A stretch of 64,000 bases of DNA from an uncultured Finegoldia sp. (GCF_947252345.1 NZ_CAMXVC010000003.1:15001-79000); one strand, 5' to 3'; shown: positions 20,124 to 29,126, numbered from the stretch's first letter. Program-made: numbers and translations. The notes: generated from the letters alone by a model not told the origin.

Positions 20124-20363
20124 TTAGAGCAAAATATAATACAAAGATAACAAAATCAAACCGGGTATTCCCATTATCCCCGCTATCAAAACCGTAACGA
20201 AATTATATGGGATATGAAGATTTATTAGACTTAAAATAAAATTCAAAATAAAAATACCAATAAAACCTGACAAAGCGTGAATACCGAGTTTGATTGATTT
20301 TTTGAAAAAAACGAATACAATAAAAGCACATATCGCCAATAATAGTATTGAATACAAATCCAT
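20124..20363 (-). CDS. BofA-family small membrane protein (79 aa)
   Basis: The very hydrophobic protein has three predicted membrane segments (about 3-20, 28-46, 56-78) and ends with the G-I-P-G-L-I-L-L-S-L-Y pattern typical of BofA (PF07441). In sporulating Bacillus BofA inhibits SpoIVFB and so delays pro-sigma-K processing. The gene lies upstream of rplY-tmk, recalling the bofA to tmk neighbourhood of Bacillus. The SD is CAAGGAG. If the host does not form spores, the protein must have a different or relict role. The family call is moderately confident because the protein is short and hydrophobic. Confidence 0.75.
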   Translation of the reverse strand: MDLYSILLLAICAFIVFVFFKKSIKLGIHALSGFIGIFILNFILSLINLHIPYNFVTVLIAGIMGIPGLILLSLYYILL

Positions 20364-20396
20364 AACAATTCTCCTTGTTTATTAAAATATTTTTTT

Positions 20397-20405
20397 TGGT
20401 ATAAA
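20397..20405 (+). promoter_or_regulatory. Candidate extended -10 promoter for tpx
   Basis: TGG followed by TATAAA lies about 35 nt upstream of the tpx ATG, in the 76-bp divergent gap with the BofA-like gene. No good -35 is visible. Confidence 0.4.
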
Positions 20406-20439
20406 AAAAGTTGAGTTAAATTATAAGGAGGTCTATAAC

Positions 20440-20946
20440 ATGGACAAAAGACAAGAAACAACATTCGCAAATAATCCTGTAACATTATTGGGAACGAAAG
20501 TAAAAGTTGGAGATAAAGCTAAAGATTTTACTTGTTTAAACGCAGAACTAAAACCAGTTAAACTTTCTGATTACGATGGAAAGAAAAAATTAATTTCAGT
20601 TGTTCCATCAATCGACACAGGTGTGTGCGAATTTCAAACAAAAGAATTTAACAAAAAAGCCAGCGAATTTGACAACACAATCATATTTACAATAAGCTGC
20701 GACTTACCATTTGCACAAAAAAGATTTTGTGCAGCTGAAGGAATCGACAACCTAATCGTTCTCAGCGACCACAAAGATTTGGACTTTGGTTTAAAATACG
20801 GATTTGTAATGGAAGAATTTCGTCTTTTAAACAGAGGAATCGTAATTTTAGATGAAAACAACGAAGTAAAATACGTTGAATATGTAAAAGAAAACACAAA
20901 TCATCCTGATTACGACAAAGCTATAGAAGCCCTTAAATCACTTTAG
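20440..20946 (+). CDS. tpx: Thiol peroxidase (Tpx)
   Basis: The 168-residue atypical 2-Cys peroxiredoxin has the peroxidatic cysteine in the motif PSIDTGVCEFQT (about Cys62) and the resolving cysteine in AQKRFCAAEG. It reduces hydrogen and alkyl peroxides with thioredoxin as electron donor, and a thioredoxin gene is at 23699-24007. The SD ATAAGGAGG lies 9 nt before the ATG. It is a single-gene unit ending at a strong hairpin. In an anaerobe this is part of oxygen-exposure defence. Confidence 0.96.
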   Translation: MDKRQETTFANNPVTLLGTKVKVGDKAKDFTCLNAELKPVKLSDYDGKKKLISVVPSIDTGVCEFQTKEFNKKASEFDNTIIFTISCDLPFAQKRFCAAEGIDNLIVLSDHKDLDFGLKYGFVMEEFRLLNRGIVILDENNEVKYVEYVKENTNHPDYDKAIEALKSL

Positions 20947-21017
20947 TAAATTATACCATAATAATTTTTTTAAAATTCTTCAAAAAGTATACAATAATTT
21001 AAAGATTAATAAAAGAA

Positions 21018-21058
21018 AATCTCGTAAACGAATTTCGCTTACGAGATTTTTATTTCAA
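21018..21058. terminator. Bidirectional terminator between tpx and the P-type ATPase
   Basis: The stem AATCTCGTAA...TTACGAGATT, with an inner CG pair and an AATTT loop, is flanked by T-rich sequence on the + side and by A-rich sequence on the other. It can serve the convergent genes on both strands. Confidence 0.82.
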
Positions 21059-21081
21059 ATTAATTAAATTTTTCTTTTTAA

Positions 21082-23157
21082 TTAAATTTTGTACTTATTC
21101 ATATTTTTACCAGCAATCATTACTGTTGATAAATTATGAAGAAGTGCTGATGATGTGTTGGACAATATTCCAAGCACTCCTAAAATTATCAAGCTAGAGT
21201 TGAATGCTACGATTTGTCTATAATCGGAGTCTATTCTTCTTTTCATTGCTTTTGATAATTTTACAACATCAACAAGTCCATCCAAGCTGTCTGAACCTAT
21301 TGATATATCGGAAATTTCTTTTGCTATATCTGCTCCTTGGTGCATTGACACTCCAACGTCTGCGCTCGATAAAGCTACTGAATCATTTATTCCATCACCT
21401 ATCATCACGACTTTGTTGCCTTTTTCTTTTTCGGATAAGATAAAGTTTTGTTTGTCTTCTGGTAGAACTTGTGATTGATAATAATCCAAATCAAGCTTAG
21501 TCGCTACGCTGTGTGCAGAGTTTTCTGCATCTCCTGTTAGCATCGTAATGTTTGTGAATGATAAATCCCTGAGCGATTTTACAACATCAACTGCTTCGTC
21601 TCTTAGTGGGTCTTCAATACAAATTACGGCTATCAATCTTTCTGCAAATGCCAAGTACAACAATGAATAATCTTCTTTTAATTTGTCGATTATTTTCTTT
21701 GTTTTGTCGTCTATTTTGATTCCTTCATCATCGAGAATGAAATGTTCAGAACCAATCATTGCGTATTTATCAACAATTTTAGTTCTTATACCATGAGCTA
21801 CGATATATTCTGGCTTCGAGTGCATTTCTTCGTGCTTCAAGTTTTTTAGCTTTGCGTGTTCCACAACAGCTCTTGCGATTGAATGAGGGAAATGTTCTTC
21901 GAGGCAAGCTGCAATTCTTAGACATTCATCTTCAGAGATTTTATCTAACGCTATTACTTTTGCAACGCGTGGCTCTGATTTAGTCAATGTGCCAGTTTTG
22001 TCAAATACAATCGTGTTTGCTTCAGACAAGTTTTCCAAATACTTTCCGCCTTTTACGAGGATTTTTTCTTCAGATGCTTGACTAATAGCTTTCATAATAG
22101 CTATTGGAATTGTCAATTTTAGTGCACATGAAAAATCGACCATCAAGAATGATTTTGCTTTTTGAAGATTTCTAGTTAATAAATATGTTATACCTGCTCC
22201 AATAAATGAGTATTTTACTAGACTATCAGCCATATTTTCTGCATTTTTTTGTGCAAGAGATTTATTCTTTTCACTTTCTGAAATCAAGCTTATTATATGT
22301 GACAACCTTGAATCGTCGTGTTTTTTCGTAGTTTCAATTAAAATCGAGCCTTCTTCTATAGCAGTTCCAGCGAACACAACACTTCCGGAAGTTTTCTTGA
22401 CAGGATTTGATTCGCCGGTAAACGATGATTCGTTGACCATCGCAACACCTTTGATTACCTTGCCGTCAACCGGGATACAGTTGCCCATTTCAACTTCGAC
22501 AACATCTCCTACTTCAACTTCTTTGATGTTTTTGATGACTTTTTCGTCATTTTCAATGACAAATACATTGTCAACGTTCAACGCCAATGAATGAGCCAAG
22601 TTTTCTTGGGATTTTTTCATCGTGTAGTCTTCGATTTCTTCACCTAAGCCAAGTAAGAACATAATGTTTGCAGCATCTGCAAATTGTCCTGTTGCAAGTG
22701 ATACCGAGATAGCTGTTGCATCTAATAATTCAACGTTGAGCTTTTTGTTAAACAAAGATTTAATTCCTTGTTTGATAAATGGATAAGCTCTTATAAACAA
22801 TGCAACCGTACTTATTGGTGCAGGAAGCATATATTTGAAGAATATTCTTCGATACATTGCATTTCTCAGAATTACGAACAAATCATTTTCGGATTGCTCA
22901 CGGAAGTCAACATCATCAATCGAAGTGTTTTCAATTGTTTCCATATCCAAATCAAGTATAAACTTCGCTAATTTGGACATACAGGACTCATCATAATTGA
23001 CTGTAATAGAATTAGTAAGAAGTGAAATCCTACAAGACTTCACTCCACTAACTTCTTCTATACAATATTTAAGCTTGTTTAGATTTTCTTTTTTTAGAGT
23101 ATCTTCATAAACAAAACGGCTTCTACCCTTTATTCTGTGGGCTATAGACGCTTTCAT
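21082..23157 (-). CDS. Heavy-metal-type P-type ATPase with SCA in place of CPC
   Basis: The 691-residue P1B-like pump has an N-terminal HMA-like domain without CxxC (about 5-75), a predicted membrane region, and the actuator motif TGES at 247-250. The phosphorylation site DKTGTLT has Asp386, followed by TGDAENSA and GDGINDS in the catalytic domains. The usual metal-binding CPC in the membrane segment before the P domain is replaced by Ser343-Cys344-Ala345 (in DFSCALKLTIP). This places it in an atypical subgroup with uncertain substrate. It is translationally coupled (TAATG) to the small gene upstream. Export of a transition metal is likely, but the ion is not assignable from sequence. Confidence 0.88.
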   Translation of the reverse strand: MKASIAHRIKGRSRFVYEDTLKKENLNKLKYCIEEVSGVKSCRISLLTNSITVNYDESCMSKLAKFILDLDMETIENTSIDDVDFREQSENDLFVILRNAMYRRIFFKYMLPAPISTVALFIRAYPFIKQGIKSLFNKKLNVELLDATAISVSLATGQFADAANIMFLLGLGEEIEDYTMKKSQENLAHSLALNVDNVFVIENDEKVIKNIKEVEVGDVVEVEMGNCIPVDGKVIKGVAMVNESSFTGESNPVKKTSGSVVFAGTAIEEGSILIETTKKHDDSRLSHIISLISESEKNKSLAQKNAENMADSLVKYSFIGAGITYLLTRNLQKAKSFLMVDFSCALKLTIPIAIMKAISQASEEKILVKGGKYLENLSEANTIVFDKTGTLTKSEPRVAKVIALDKISEDECLRIAACLEEHFPHSIARAVVEHAKLKNLKHEEMHSKPEYIVAHGIRTKIVDKYAMIGSEHFILDDEGIKIDDKTKKIIDKLKEDYSLLYLAFAERLIAVICIEDPLRDEAVDVVKSLRDLSFTNITMLTGDAENSAHSVATKLDLDYYQSQVLPEDKQNFILSEKEKGNKVVMIGDGINDSVALSSADVGVSMHQGADIAKEISDISIGSDSLDGLVDVVKLSKAMKRRIDSDYRQIVAFNSSLIILGVLGILSNTSSALLHNLSTVMIAGKNMNKYKI

Positions 23158-23456
23158 TATTTATTTTCTTCCTCTTTTTCTTCTGCTTCTTCAGCTACTT
23201 TTTCGATGTCTAAATCATCTTTTTTCTTAGCTTCTTCTAAATCTTCTTTTTCTTTTATATCTTTTGCTTCAGCTATAACATCTTCAGCAGAAACTCTAAT
23301 AGATTCAACAGTTTTGTCGATTGATTCTTTTACTTTCAATCCTCCAACAACTGTGCTTACAGCAGCTTTTTTAGCTAATTTTGAGTTTAAAATTTTTCCT
23401 CCAATAGCTCCTGCCAATATTCCTGCTCCTAAACTTAAGATTTTTTTGTTCAACAT
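23157..23456 (-). CDS. Small membrane-anchored protein next to P-type ATPase (DUF6110-like, 99 aa)
   Basis: A glycine-rich hydrophobic segment at the N terminus (about 6-24: LSLGAGILAGAIGGKIL) is followed by a short basic and alanine-rich stretch. A long charged helix then ends in a Glu/Lys-rich tail with strong coiled-coil character. I recognise the layout as that of DUF6110 proteins that accompany P-type ATPases in anaerobic Firmicutes. The one-base overlap with the ATPase start implies a shared role, perhaps as a scaffold or regulatory subunit. A TATAAT is present at 23563-23568 upstream, but no good -35. Confidence 0.72.
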   Translation of the reverse strand: MLNKKILSLGAGILAGAIGGKILNSKLAKKAAVSTVVGGLKVKESIDKTVESIRVSAEDVIAEAKDIKEKEDLEEAKKKDDLDIEKVAEEAEEKEEENK

Positions 23457-23630
23457 AAAATACCTCCATAAAATTTAAATTTGAAATAAAAAAACACACA
23501 AATCAAACGATAAAATCTCGTTTTATTTTTGCATTATTAAATAATTTCATTTTGTACTACTTATTATACACTCTTTTGTAAAACAAATAAAGTCCTTATT
23601 AAAAAAAATATTTTTTTGTAATATTTTAAA

Positions 23631-23670
23631 TAAAAAAAAGAACTAATCATAAATATTTAAGATTAGTTCT
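23631..23670 (-). terminator. Intrinsic terminator after trxA
   Basis: On the minus strand a 10-bp stem AGAACTAATC/GATTAGTTCT with a 12-nt AT loop is followed by TTTTTTTT. It closes the capD-like, vanY-like, trxA unit. Confidence 0.88.
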
Positions 23671-23698
23671 CATTATTATTTTAGATTTTTTTACTTTT

Positions 23699-24007
23699 TT
23701 ACTTTAGCATACTCAAGATATATTCTTTTTCTACCAATCCTACTGATGATTTTATTATTTCTCCATCTTCAAAAACTAGAATTGTCGGTATGCTCATAAC
23801 TTTGTATTTTCTAGAGATTTCTTGGTTATTGTCCACGTTTAGTTTGCAAATTTTTATGTTCTCATTTTTGTTTTCCTCATCAATTTCTTCGATTATTGGA
23901 GCTAATCCTTGGCAAGGTCCGCACCAATCAGCATAAAAATCTACGAGGATTTTTCCTTTTGATTGTATTACTTCTTTATCAAAATTTTCTTTGTCTAAAT
24001 AAATCAT
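23699..24007 (-). CDS. trxA: Thioredoxin
   Basis: The 102-residue thioredoxin has the active site WCGPC in DFYADWCGPCQGLAP and the cis-proline in SIPTILVF. It reduces protein disulfides and peroxidases such as Tpx. Its start has AGAGGTG and lies 10 nt downstream of the VanY-like gene, so the two are co-transcribed. No signal peptide is visible, so it is cytoplasmic. Confidence 0.96.
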   Translation of the reverse strand: MIYLDKENFDKEVIQSKGKILVDFYADWCGPCQGLAPIIEEIDEENKNENIKICKLNVDNNQEISRKYKVMSIPTILVFEDGEIIKSSVGLVEKEYILSMLK

Positions 24008-24016
24008 AATTCACCT

Positions 24017-25321
24017 CTAGTTATTATTGTCGTCAGTATTTCTATCCCTGTTGTCATTGTCGTCGTTTTTATTTGTATCACTTTCAGAATTTTCTTTTCG
24101 TTTACGATTTTGTATTTCGTTGTTATCGCTGTTGTCATTGTCAGAAGACATATTTTTGTCAGAATTATCTGTATCATCAGAGTTTTTCTTGTCTTCTGAG
24201 TCAGTTACATTTTCTTTTGCCAACTTCAAATACTCTTCCAACGTTAGATTTTGGTCGTGTAGTATTTTTGCCAATTCAATTCCAACATATCTGAAATGCC
24301 ATGGTGCAAAATCCCTTCCAGTGATATCTTTTTTGCCTTCAGGATATCTTAAAATAAATCCATATTTATAAGAATTATCAATCAACCACTTGTATTCTTT
24401 TGATTTGGAAAATTCTTTTTTGTATTTTAGCGTGTAGTCTTCTCCTATAAAATCATATGCAAGTCCTGTTTGATGTTCTGATGTACCTGGCTTAGCAAAT
24501 TTCACATCTTCAACATCTTCTAGTTTTGATTGCTGTTCAAATGAACGGTAATCACTTACACTTCGAAGTATTATGCTATCTTTGTTTGCGTCATTAACCA
24601 TTAATGTGAATGATTTTCTAGCATCTTCATCAATTCCAGGGTCGTAGTCTGATGGTAGTGTGTATTCGTCGTTTACAATCAATACGCCTTTTATTACTTT
24701 GAATTGATTTTTATTTTCCACATCGGACAGGTCGGATTTCAAAATATATCCTTTTTTGCCGTTGTACACAACATAAGCAAATTCTCCTTGTTCAGAGTAG
24801 TACTTGACGTATGAATTATTAGCTACTTGCTCTAAGACCGTGGACACTTTCTCTGCTTTTTCGTAAAGATTTGTCATTTTGTTAGTCTTAGATATTTTCA
24901 CTAAAGATTGGACTATTGGCTGAGGTTTTGTCGGAGTTTGATTAGTAATTGTAGTTTGTTGATTTGGCTTTGATGAGGTTTTGTTGGTAAGTTTTTTTAT
25001 TGCAAATATTATCAACAAAATCAGAATGATTCCCGCAACTGCTGCAATCAATCTTCTTCTCATCATTTTTTTCTTTCTAGCTATTCTCTTTTGTCTAGCT
25101 ATTCTTTTTCGTTCCATTTCAACCATTTCCGGACTTAAGACAATAGTCTTACCCATGTCTTGTTCGTGATTGTAACTATTTCTTTTTCTTCTTATCTCTC
25201 TGCGATTTCTCTCGGCTTCTCTCTTTCTTCTTTTCATTTCGCTTTCTGAGATTTTGCCATCGATGAATCCATATTTTTCATTCACATCTCTGTAGCTAGA
25301 TTTTCTTCTGTCGTCAGCCAT
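24017..25321 (-). CDS. Membrane-anchored VanY-like D,D-carboxypeptidase with SH3-like domain and Asp/Asn tail
   Basis: The 434-residue type II membrane protein has a basic Arg/Lys-rich cytoplasmic N terminus (1-90) and one membrane helix (about 91-108). A bacterial SH3-like domain (about 140-198) and an M15 peptidase domain (about 210-358) follow. Zinc ligands are readable in SEHQTGLAYD (His283, Asp290) and WHFRYV (His342). Such enzymes remove the terminal D-Ala from peptidoglycan stems. The last 60 residues are almost entirely Asp, Asn, Ser, Lys and Glu, a disordered acidic tail. It sits between the CapD-like gene and trxA with short gaps, consistent with an envelope-biosynthesis unit. Confidence 0.88.
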   Translation of the reverse strand: MADDRRKSSYRDVNEKYGFIDGKISESEMKRRKREAERNRREIRRKRNSYNHEQDMGKTIVLSPEMVEMERKRIARQKRIARKKKMMRRRLIAAVAGIILILLIIFAIKKLTNKTSSKPNQQTTITNQTPTKPQPIVQSLVKISKTNKMTNLYEKAEKVSTVLEQVANNSYVKYYSEQGEFAYVVYNGKKGYILKSDLSDVENKNQFKVIKGVLIVNDEYTLPSDYDPGIDEDARKSFTLMVNDANKDSIILRSVSDYRSFEQQSKLEDVEDVKFAKPGTSEHQTGLAYDFIGEDYTLKYKKEFSKSKEYKWLIDNSYKYGFILRYPEGKKDITGRDFAPWHFRYVGIELAKILHDQNLTLEEYLKLAKENVTDSEDKKNSDDTDNSDKNMSSDNDNSDNNEIQNRKRKENSESDTNKNDDNDNRDRNTDDNNN

Positions 25322-25333
25322 TTTCCACCTCTC

Positions 25334-27169
25334 TTATTGATGTTCTACATCTGGTGTATAGTTTGGTACTATTTTTTTCAATTGTTCAACTATAACTAAT
25401 TTCGAATTTTGCTCTGTAGTTTTTTTCAAATCCTTCAAATCTTCAGACAATTTTTCTTTATTGTGTACCACTGGTTCTTCTACAAATATCATATCATATT
25501 TTGTCTTGCTTATATTGTTAGCTTCGATCAATGGTTCTTCGTATAATTTTTCTCCAGGTCTTAATCCTGTAAACTCTATCTTGATATCCTTGTCTAATTG
25601 TAGACCTGATAATTTGATTAATTTTTTAGCTAAGTCAACAATTTTAACTGGGTCTCCCATATCCAAAACGAAAATTTCTCCACCTTCTGCCATTGCTCCA
25701 GCTTGCATAACTAATTGGCAAGCTTCAGGAATTGTCATAAAGTATCTGATTATATCTTTATGAGTTACTGTAATTGGACCACCTTCTTGGATTTGTCGTT
25801 TGAACAATGGAATTACTGAGCCATTTGAGCCCAATACATTTCCAAATCTAACTGCTACGTAGTCAGTGTTTGATACTTGATTTTTCGTTTGAACTAGAAG
25901 CTCGCAAATTCTTTTTGTACATCCCATTACAGATGTTGGATTGACAGCTTTATCTGTCGATATAAGAACGAACTTTTTGACACCGTGAATATCACAACAA
26001 TCTATAATGTTTTTTGTTCCAAACACGTTATTCAAAACGGCTGCTTGTGGTGAATGTTCCATCAACGGAACGTGTTTATGGGCTGCCGCGTGGAATACTA
26101 CATCTGGTTTGTGAATACCAAACAAAGCATTCATTCTGTCGAAATTTCTAATAGATTCAATGATGACATCTATTGGAGCATTCGGGTCTTTTCTTAGAAT
26201 TTCATTTTGAATGTCGTAAGTTGTGTTCTCGTAAATATCCAGCATTATCAATTTTTTTGGCTTGTATTTTAAAATTTGTCTGCAAAGTTCGCTTCCAATC
26301 GAGCCACCAGCTCCTGTTACCATGACAACTTTTGAGTTCAAAAATTCATTCAAAATATTTTTGTCTAGTACTACTTGGTCACGACCGAGCAAATCTTCGA
26401 TTTGAACATCTCTCAAATCTTTCAAATCCAATTTTGAGTCAATAAATTCATAATAGCCAGGCATTATCTTCACTTTTGCATTAAGTTTTTCACATTCGTT
26501 TAGAATTGATTTCTTGCGATTAGAATCTATTGTTGGAATGGCTAGTACAATTTCTTCGATATTGTATTGTTTTGCTTTTTCGACGATATCTTTTGTTTGT
26601 CCAACTATCGGAACTGATGATATGCTCTTGTCGATTTTTGTCACATCATCATCGATTATACAAACTGGCTTAGATTTCATTTCGGGATGTTTCATCATTT
26701 CTCTTACGACTAATACACCTGCAGCTCCTGCGCCAATTATCATAGAATTTATTTGACCTTCAACTTCTGATTCTTTGTATGATTGTCTGCTAGTATTAAG
26801 TCTTGCAATCATTCTTACGATTAAAACGAAGACAACTTCGAAAATCATCGCTATTAAAAAGCTAAATCTTGGCAAAGTTGATCTCACTAAAATCAAAAAC
26901 AACGACGATAACACGCTTGCAAAAGCAGTTGCTGCCCCTGCCTTTAAGTAATCCTCAAATGTTGCGAATCTCCACAAAACCTTGTACATTTTGCAGATAA
27001 ACAATATAACAATCTGAATTATTGTAACAATTAGAGCGTATTTGAGATAATAATTTAAATATCGTTGTGGCAAATTGCCATCAAATCTCAAAAACAAAGC
27101 TACAACATAAGATAAATTTATTATTACACAATCTAGAATCCCTAGTACTATATTTCTGTATTTGTTCAT
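25334..27169 (-). CDS. Membrane-bound nucleotide-sugar 4,6-dehydratase (CapD/WbpM-like)
   Basis: The 611-residue protein has four N-terminal membrane helices (about 8-125), a first Rossmann-like domain (about 140-240) and a C-terminal SDR domain. The latter has NAD-binding GAGGSIGSE near residue 295 and the catalytic STDKAVNPTSVMG...K motif. Methionine in place of the usual Tyr there is normal for UDP-GlcNAc 4,6-dehydratases of the PglF/WbpM/CapD group. It should initiate synthesis of a deoxy-amino sugar for capsule, glycan or glycoprotein. No glycosyltransferases are adjacent. The exact substrate is inferred. Confidence 0.9.
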   Translation of the reverse strand: MNKYRNIVLGILDCVIINLSYVVALFLRFDGNLPQRYLNYYLKYALIVTIIQIVILFICKMYKVLWRFATFEDYLKAGAATAFASVLSSLFLILVRSTLPRFSFLIAMIFEVVFVLIVRMIARLNTSRQSYKESEVEGQINSMIIGAGAAGVLVVREMMKHPEMKSKPVCIIDDDVTKIDKSISSVPIVGQTKDIVEKAKQYNIEEIVLAIPTIDSNRKKSILNECEKLNAKVKIMPGYYEFIDSKLDLKDLRDVQIEDLLGRDQVVLDKNILNEFLNSKVVMVTGAGGSIGSELCRQILKYKPKKLIMLDIYENTTYDIQNEILRKDPNAPIDVIIESIRNFDRMNALFGIHKPDVVFHAAAHKHVPLMEHSPQAAVLNNVFGTKNIIDCCDIHGVKKFVLISTDKAVNPTSVMGCTKRICELLVQTKNQVSNTDYVAVRFGNVLGSNGSVIPLFKRQIQEGGPITVTHKDIIRYFMTIPEACQLVMQAGAMAEGGEIFVLDMGDPVKIVDLAKKLIKLSGLQLDKDIKIEFTGLRPGEKLYEEPLIEANNISKTKYDMIFVEEPVVHNKEKLSEDLKDLKKTTEQNSKLVIVEQLKKIVPNYTPDVEHQ

Positions 27170-27204
27170 ATTAACTCCTCTGACAATCTATTATTATCGT
27201 ATTC

Positions 27205-27213
27205 ATTATATCA
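27205..27213 (-). promoter_or_regulatory. Candidate extended -10 promoter for the capD-like, vanY-like, trxA unit
   Basis: On the minus strand TGA followed by TATAAT (27205-27210) lies about 36 nt upstream of the start codon. The -35 region is weak. Confidence 0.5.
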
Positions 27214-27253
27214 TAAATACAAAACAAAAATTATACAAAAAGTTTTTTATAGA

Positions 27254-28315
27254 TTAAATTTCAACTCTCCAATTAAAATCATCTTTAATTTTGCCTGTTT
27301 GCAACTGTGTCAAAGTGTTGTAAATATGAAGGCTTAATTCTCCGATTTCCCCATTATTTACTGTCATTTCATACCCATCATACAACAATTTTCCAACCGG
27401 ACTTATTACGGCTGCTGTACCAGTTCCGAAAATTTCAACAAGTTCTCCATTTTTGTAATAATCTACAATGTCATCAATTGAAATTTTCTCTTCAGATACA
27501 TTTACTCCTTCTTTTTTCAAAAGTTCAATTACAGATTTTCTAGTTATACCTTCAAGTATGCTTCCATTGATTGCAGGAGTTATCACTTTGTCTTTAAGAA
27601 CGAAGAAAATATTCATAGCGCCGACTTCTTCGATGTATTTTCTGTCGACTCCGTCTAACCACAAAACTTGAGAGTAACCTCTTTCGTGCGCAATGTCTTG
27701 GCTTTTCATACTGCAAGCGTAGTTGCCGCCAGTTTTCGCCATTCCCATCCCGCCTCTTACAGCTCTCACGTAGTCTTTTTCCACATAAATATTTACTGGC
27801 TTCAAGCCGTCTTTATAATAAGAACCACTTGGGCTTGCTATCATGATGAATTTATACTTTTCGCTTACTTTAACTCCCAATTCTTCATCAGTTGCGATAA
27901 TAAAAGGTCTTATGTACAAAGAGCATCCTTCTTGTTCTGGTATCCAATCTCTTTCAAGATTTACAAATTCTTTCAAATATTTTAACGCTTTTTCTTCGTC
28001 GATTTTTGGAATACAAATTCTTTCGTTACTTTTGTTAAGTCGTTTGAAATTTTCTTCTGGCCTAAAAAGATATACTTTTCCATTGTTTTTGTATGCTTTC
28101 ATTCCTTCGAAAACTGTTTGACTATAATGAAAAACAAGCGCTGATGGATCTAGGCATATTTTCTCATAAGGAACGATTCTTTCGTCGTGCCATCCATTTT
28201 CTTTGTCATAATCCATTATGAACATATAATCCGTGAAGATTTTTCCAAATCCCAACTCACTTAAATTTTTGTATTTTTCTTTTAATTTTGTTGATTTTTT
28301 AATTGTTAAACTCAT
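27254..28315 (-). CDS. ilvE: Branched-chain amino acid aminotransferase (IlvE, BCAT)
   Basis: The 353-residue fold-type IV PLP enzyme has the cofactor lysine at 194 in GMAKTGGNYA. Other family marks are FHYSQTVFEGMKAY and EEVGAMNIFFV. It interconverts Leu, Ile and Val with their 2-oxo acids, which in a peptide-fermenting anaerobe probably serves amino-acid catabolism as well as synthesis. No ilv biosynthetic genes are next to it. The start lies 22 nt after the rpsR terminator hairpin, so transcription by read-through from the rpsF operon is likely. Confidence 0.95.
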   Translation of the reverse strand: MSLTIKKSTKLKEKYKNLSELGFGKIFTDYMFIMDYDKENGWHDERIVPYEKICLDPSALVFHYSQTVFEGMKAYKNNGKVYLFRPEENFKRLNKSNERICIPKIDEEKALKYLKEFVNLERDWIPEQEGCSLYIRPFIIATDEELGVKVSEKYKFIMIASPSGSYYKDGLKPVNIYVEKDYVRAVRGGMGMAKTGGNYACSMKSQDIAHERGYSQVLWLDGVDRKYIEEVGAMNIFFVLKDKVITPAINGSILEGITRKSVIELLKKEGVNVSEEKISIDDIVDYYKNGELVEIFGTGTAAVISPVGKLLYDGYEMTVNNGEIGELSLHIYNTLTQLQTGKIKDDFNWRVEI

Positions 28316-28330
28316 TTTTTTCTCCTTATA

Positions 28331-28357
28331 TAAAAAAAGCTACCAAAGAGGTAGCTT
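28331..28357 (-). terminator. Intrinsic terminator after rpsR
   Basis: On the minus strand an 8-bp stem AAGCTACC/GGTAGCTT with a 5-nt loop is followed by TTTTT. The ilvE SD follows at once. Confidence 0.87.
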
Positions 28358-28365
28358 AATTGTTT

Positions 28366-28590
28366 TTATTCAGCACTGTATGGTAATAGTGCAACTTGTC
28401 TAGCTTTTTTGATAGCATCAGTTATTTGTCTTTGATGTTTTGCACTCAATCCAGTTACTCTTCTTGGCAAAATTTTGCCTCTTTCACTGATATAATTTTT
28501 AAGCATATTTACATCTTTGTAATCAATAACTTTTGTTTTATCCTTTTGGAATGGATCTATCTTTTTTCTAGGTCTAAATCTTCTTTGCAT
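28366..28590 (-). CDS. rpsR: 30S ribosomal protein S18
   Basis: The 74-residue protein matches S18, with a basic N terminus ([10 protein letters not shown]), the core [21 protein letters not shown] and [11 protein letters not shown]. It is the third gene of the conserved rpsF-ssb-rpsR operon, with SD TTAGGAGG. Conserved Zn cysteines are absent, as in many S18 proteins. Confidence 0.97.
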   Translation of the reverse strand: MQRRFRPRKKIDPFQKDKTKVIDYKDVNMLKNYISERGKILPRRVTGLSAKHQRQITDAIKKARQVALLPYSAE

Positions 28591-28610
28591 ATCTTTAAAA
28601 CCTCCTAATA

Positions 28611-29126
28611 TTAGAATGGAAGCTCGTCAACATCAGTTGGTACTGCATTGTCTCCCATTCCGAAATCGTCATTCTTATGAATATCGTTCGAATTTTGGAA
28701 ATTATTGTTTTGGAAAGAATTATTGTTGTATGATTGGTTGTTGTTATTATTGTATCCTTGGAAATTTCCAGAATTTGATTGAGCATTCGCTGATTCAACA
28801 AATTCAAATTGGTCAACAATTACATCTGTTGTATAAATTCTTTGTCCTTGTTGGTTTTCATAAGAGCCTGTTTGAATGTGACCTGTAAGCGCAATTTTAT
28901 TGCCCTTGTGGAAATACTGTCCAATAACTTCTGCTGTTCTTCCAAAAGCAACGCAGCTAATAAAATCAGCAGTAGGTTGGTTATTATTTTCGGCTTCCAT
29001 TCTCTTTTCTTTAGATAATCGTCTATCAACTGCAACAGTAAATCTAGCGTTCGCTGTTTGAGTATTGGCACTGTATCTAACTTCAGGGTCTCTTGTCAAT
29101 CTACCCATCAAACTAACATTATTCAA
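28611..29126 (-). CDS. ssb: Single-stranded DNA-binding protein (SSB)
   Basis: The 171-residue SSB has an OB fold in residues 1-105 ([19 protein letters not shown]), a low-complexity Asn/Gln/Ser/Gly linker and the acidic protein-interaction tip DELPF. The start codon is TTG (29124-29126), supported by AGGAGGAAG four bases upstream and by alignment with other SSB N termini. It protects ssDNA and recruits repair proteins through its tip. It lies between rpsF and rpsR as usual. Confidence 0.97.
   Translation of the reverse strand: MNNVSLMGRLTRDPEVRYSANTQTANARFTVAVDRRLSKEKRMEAENNNQPTADFISCVAFGRTAEVIGQYFHKGNKIALTGHIQTGSYENQQGQRIYTTDVIVDQFEFVESANAQSNSGNFQGYNNNNNQSYNNNSFQNNNFQNSNDIHKNDDFGMGDNAVPTDVDELPF

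Noticed and set aside
20243..20485. 80-residue minus-strand frame overlapping the BofA-like gene and the tpx start
   Set aside because: The BofA-like frame has a good SD and family pattern; the other frame crosses the tpx translation start.
23500..23560. Attenuator hairpin upstream of the DUF6110-like gene
   Set aside because: Only a 6-bp AAACGA/TCGTTT stem with a distant T run; too weak to call.
28595..28819. 74-residue Thr/Ile-rich frame in ssb
   Set aside because: Out-of-frame reading of the Asn/Gln-rich linker region of SSB.
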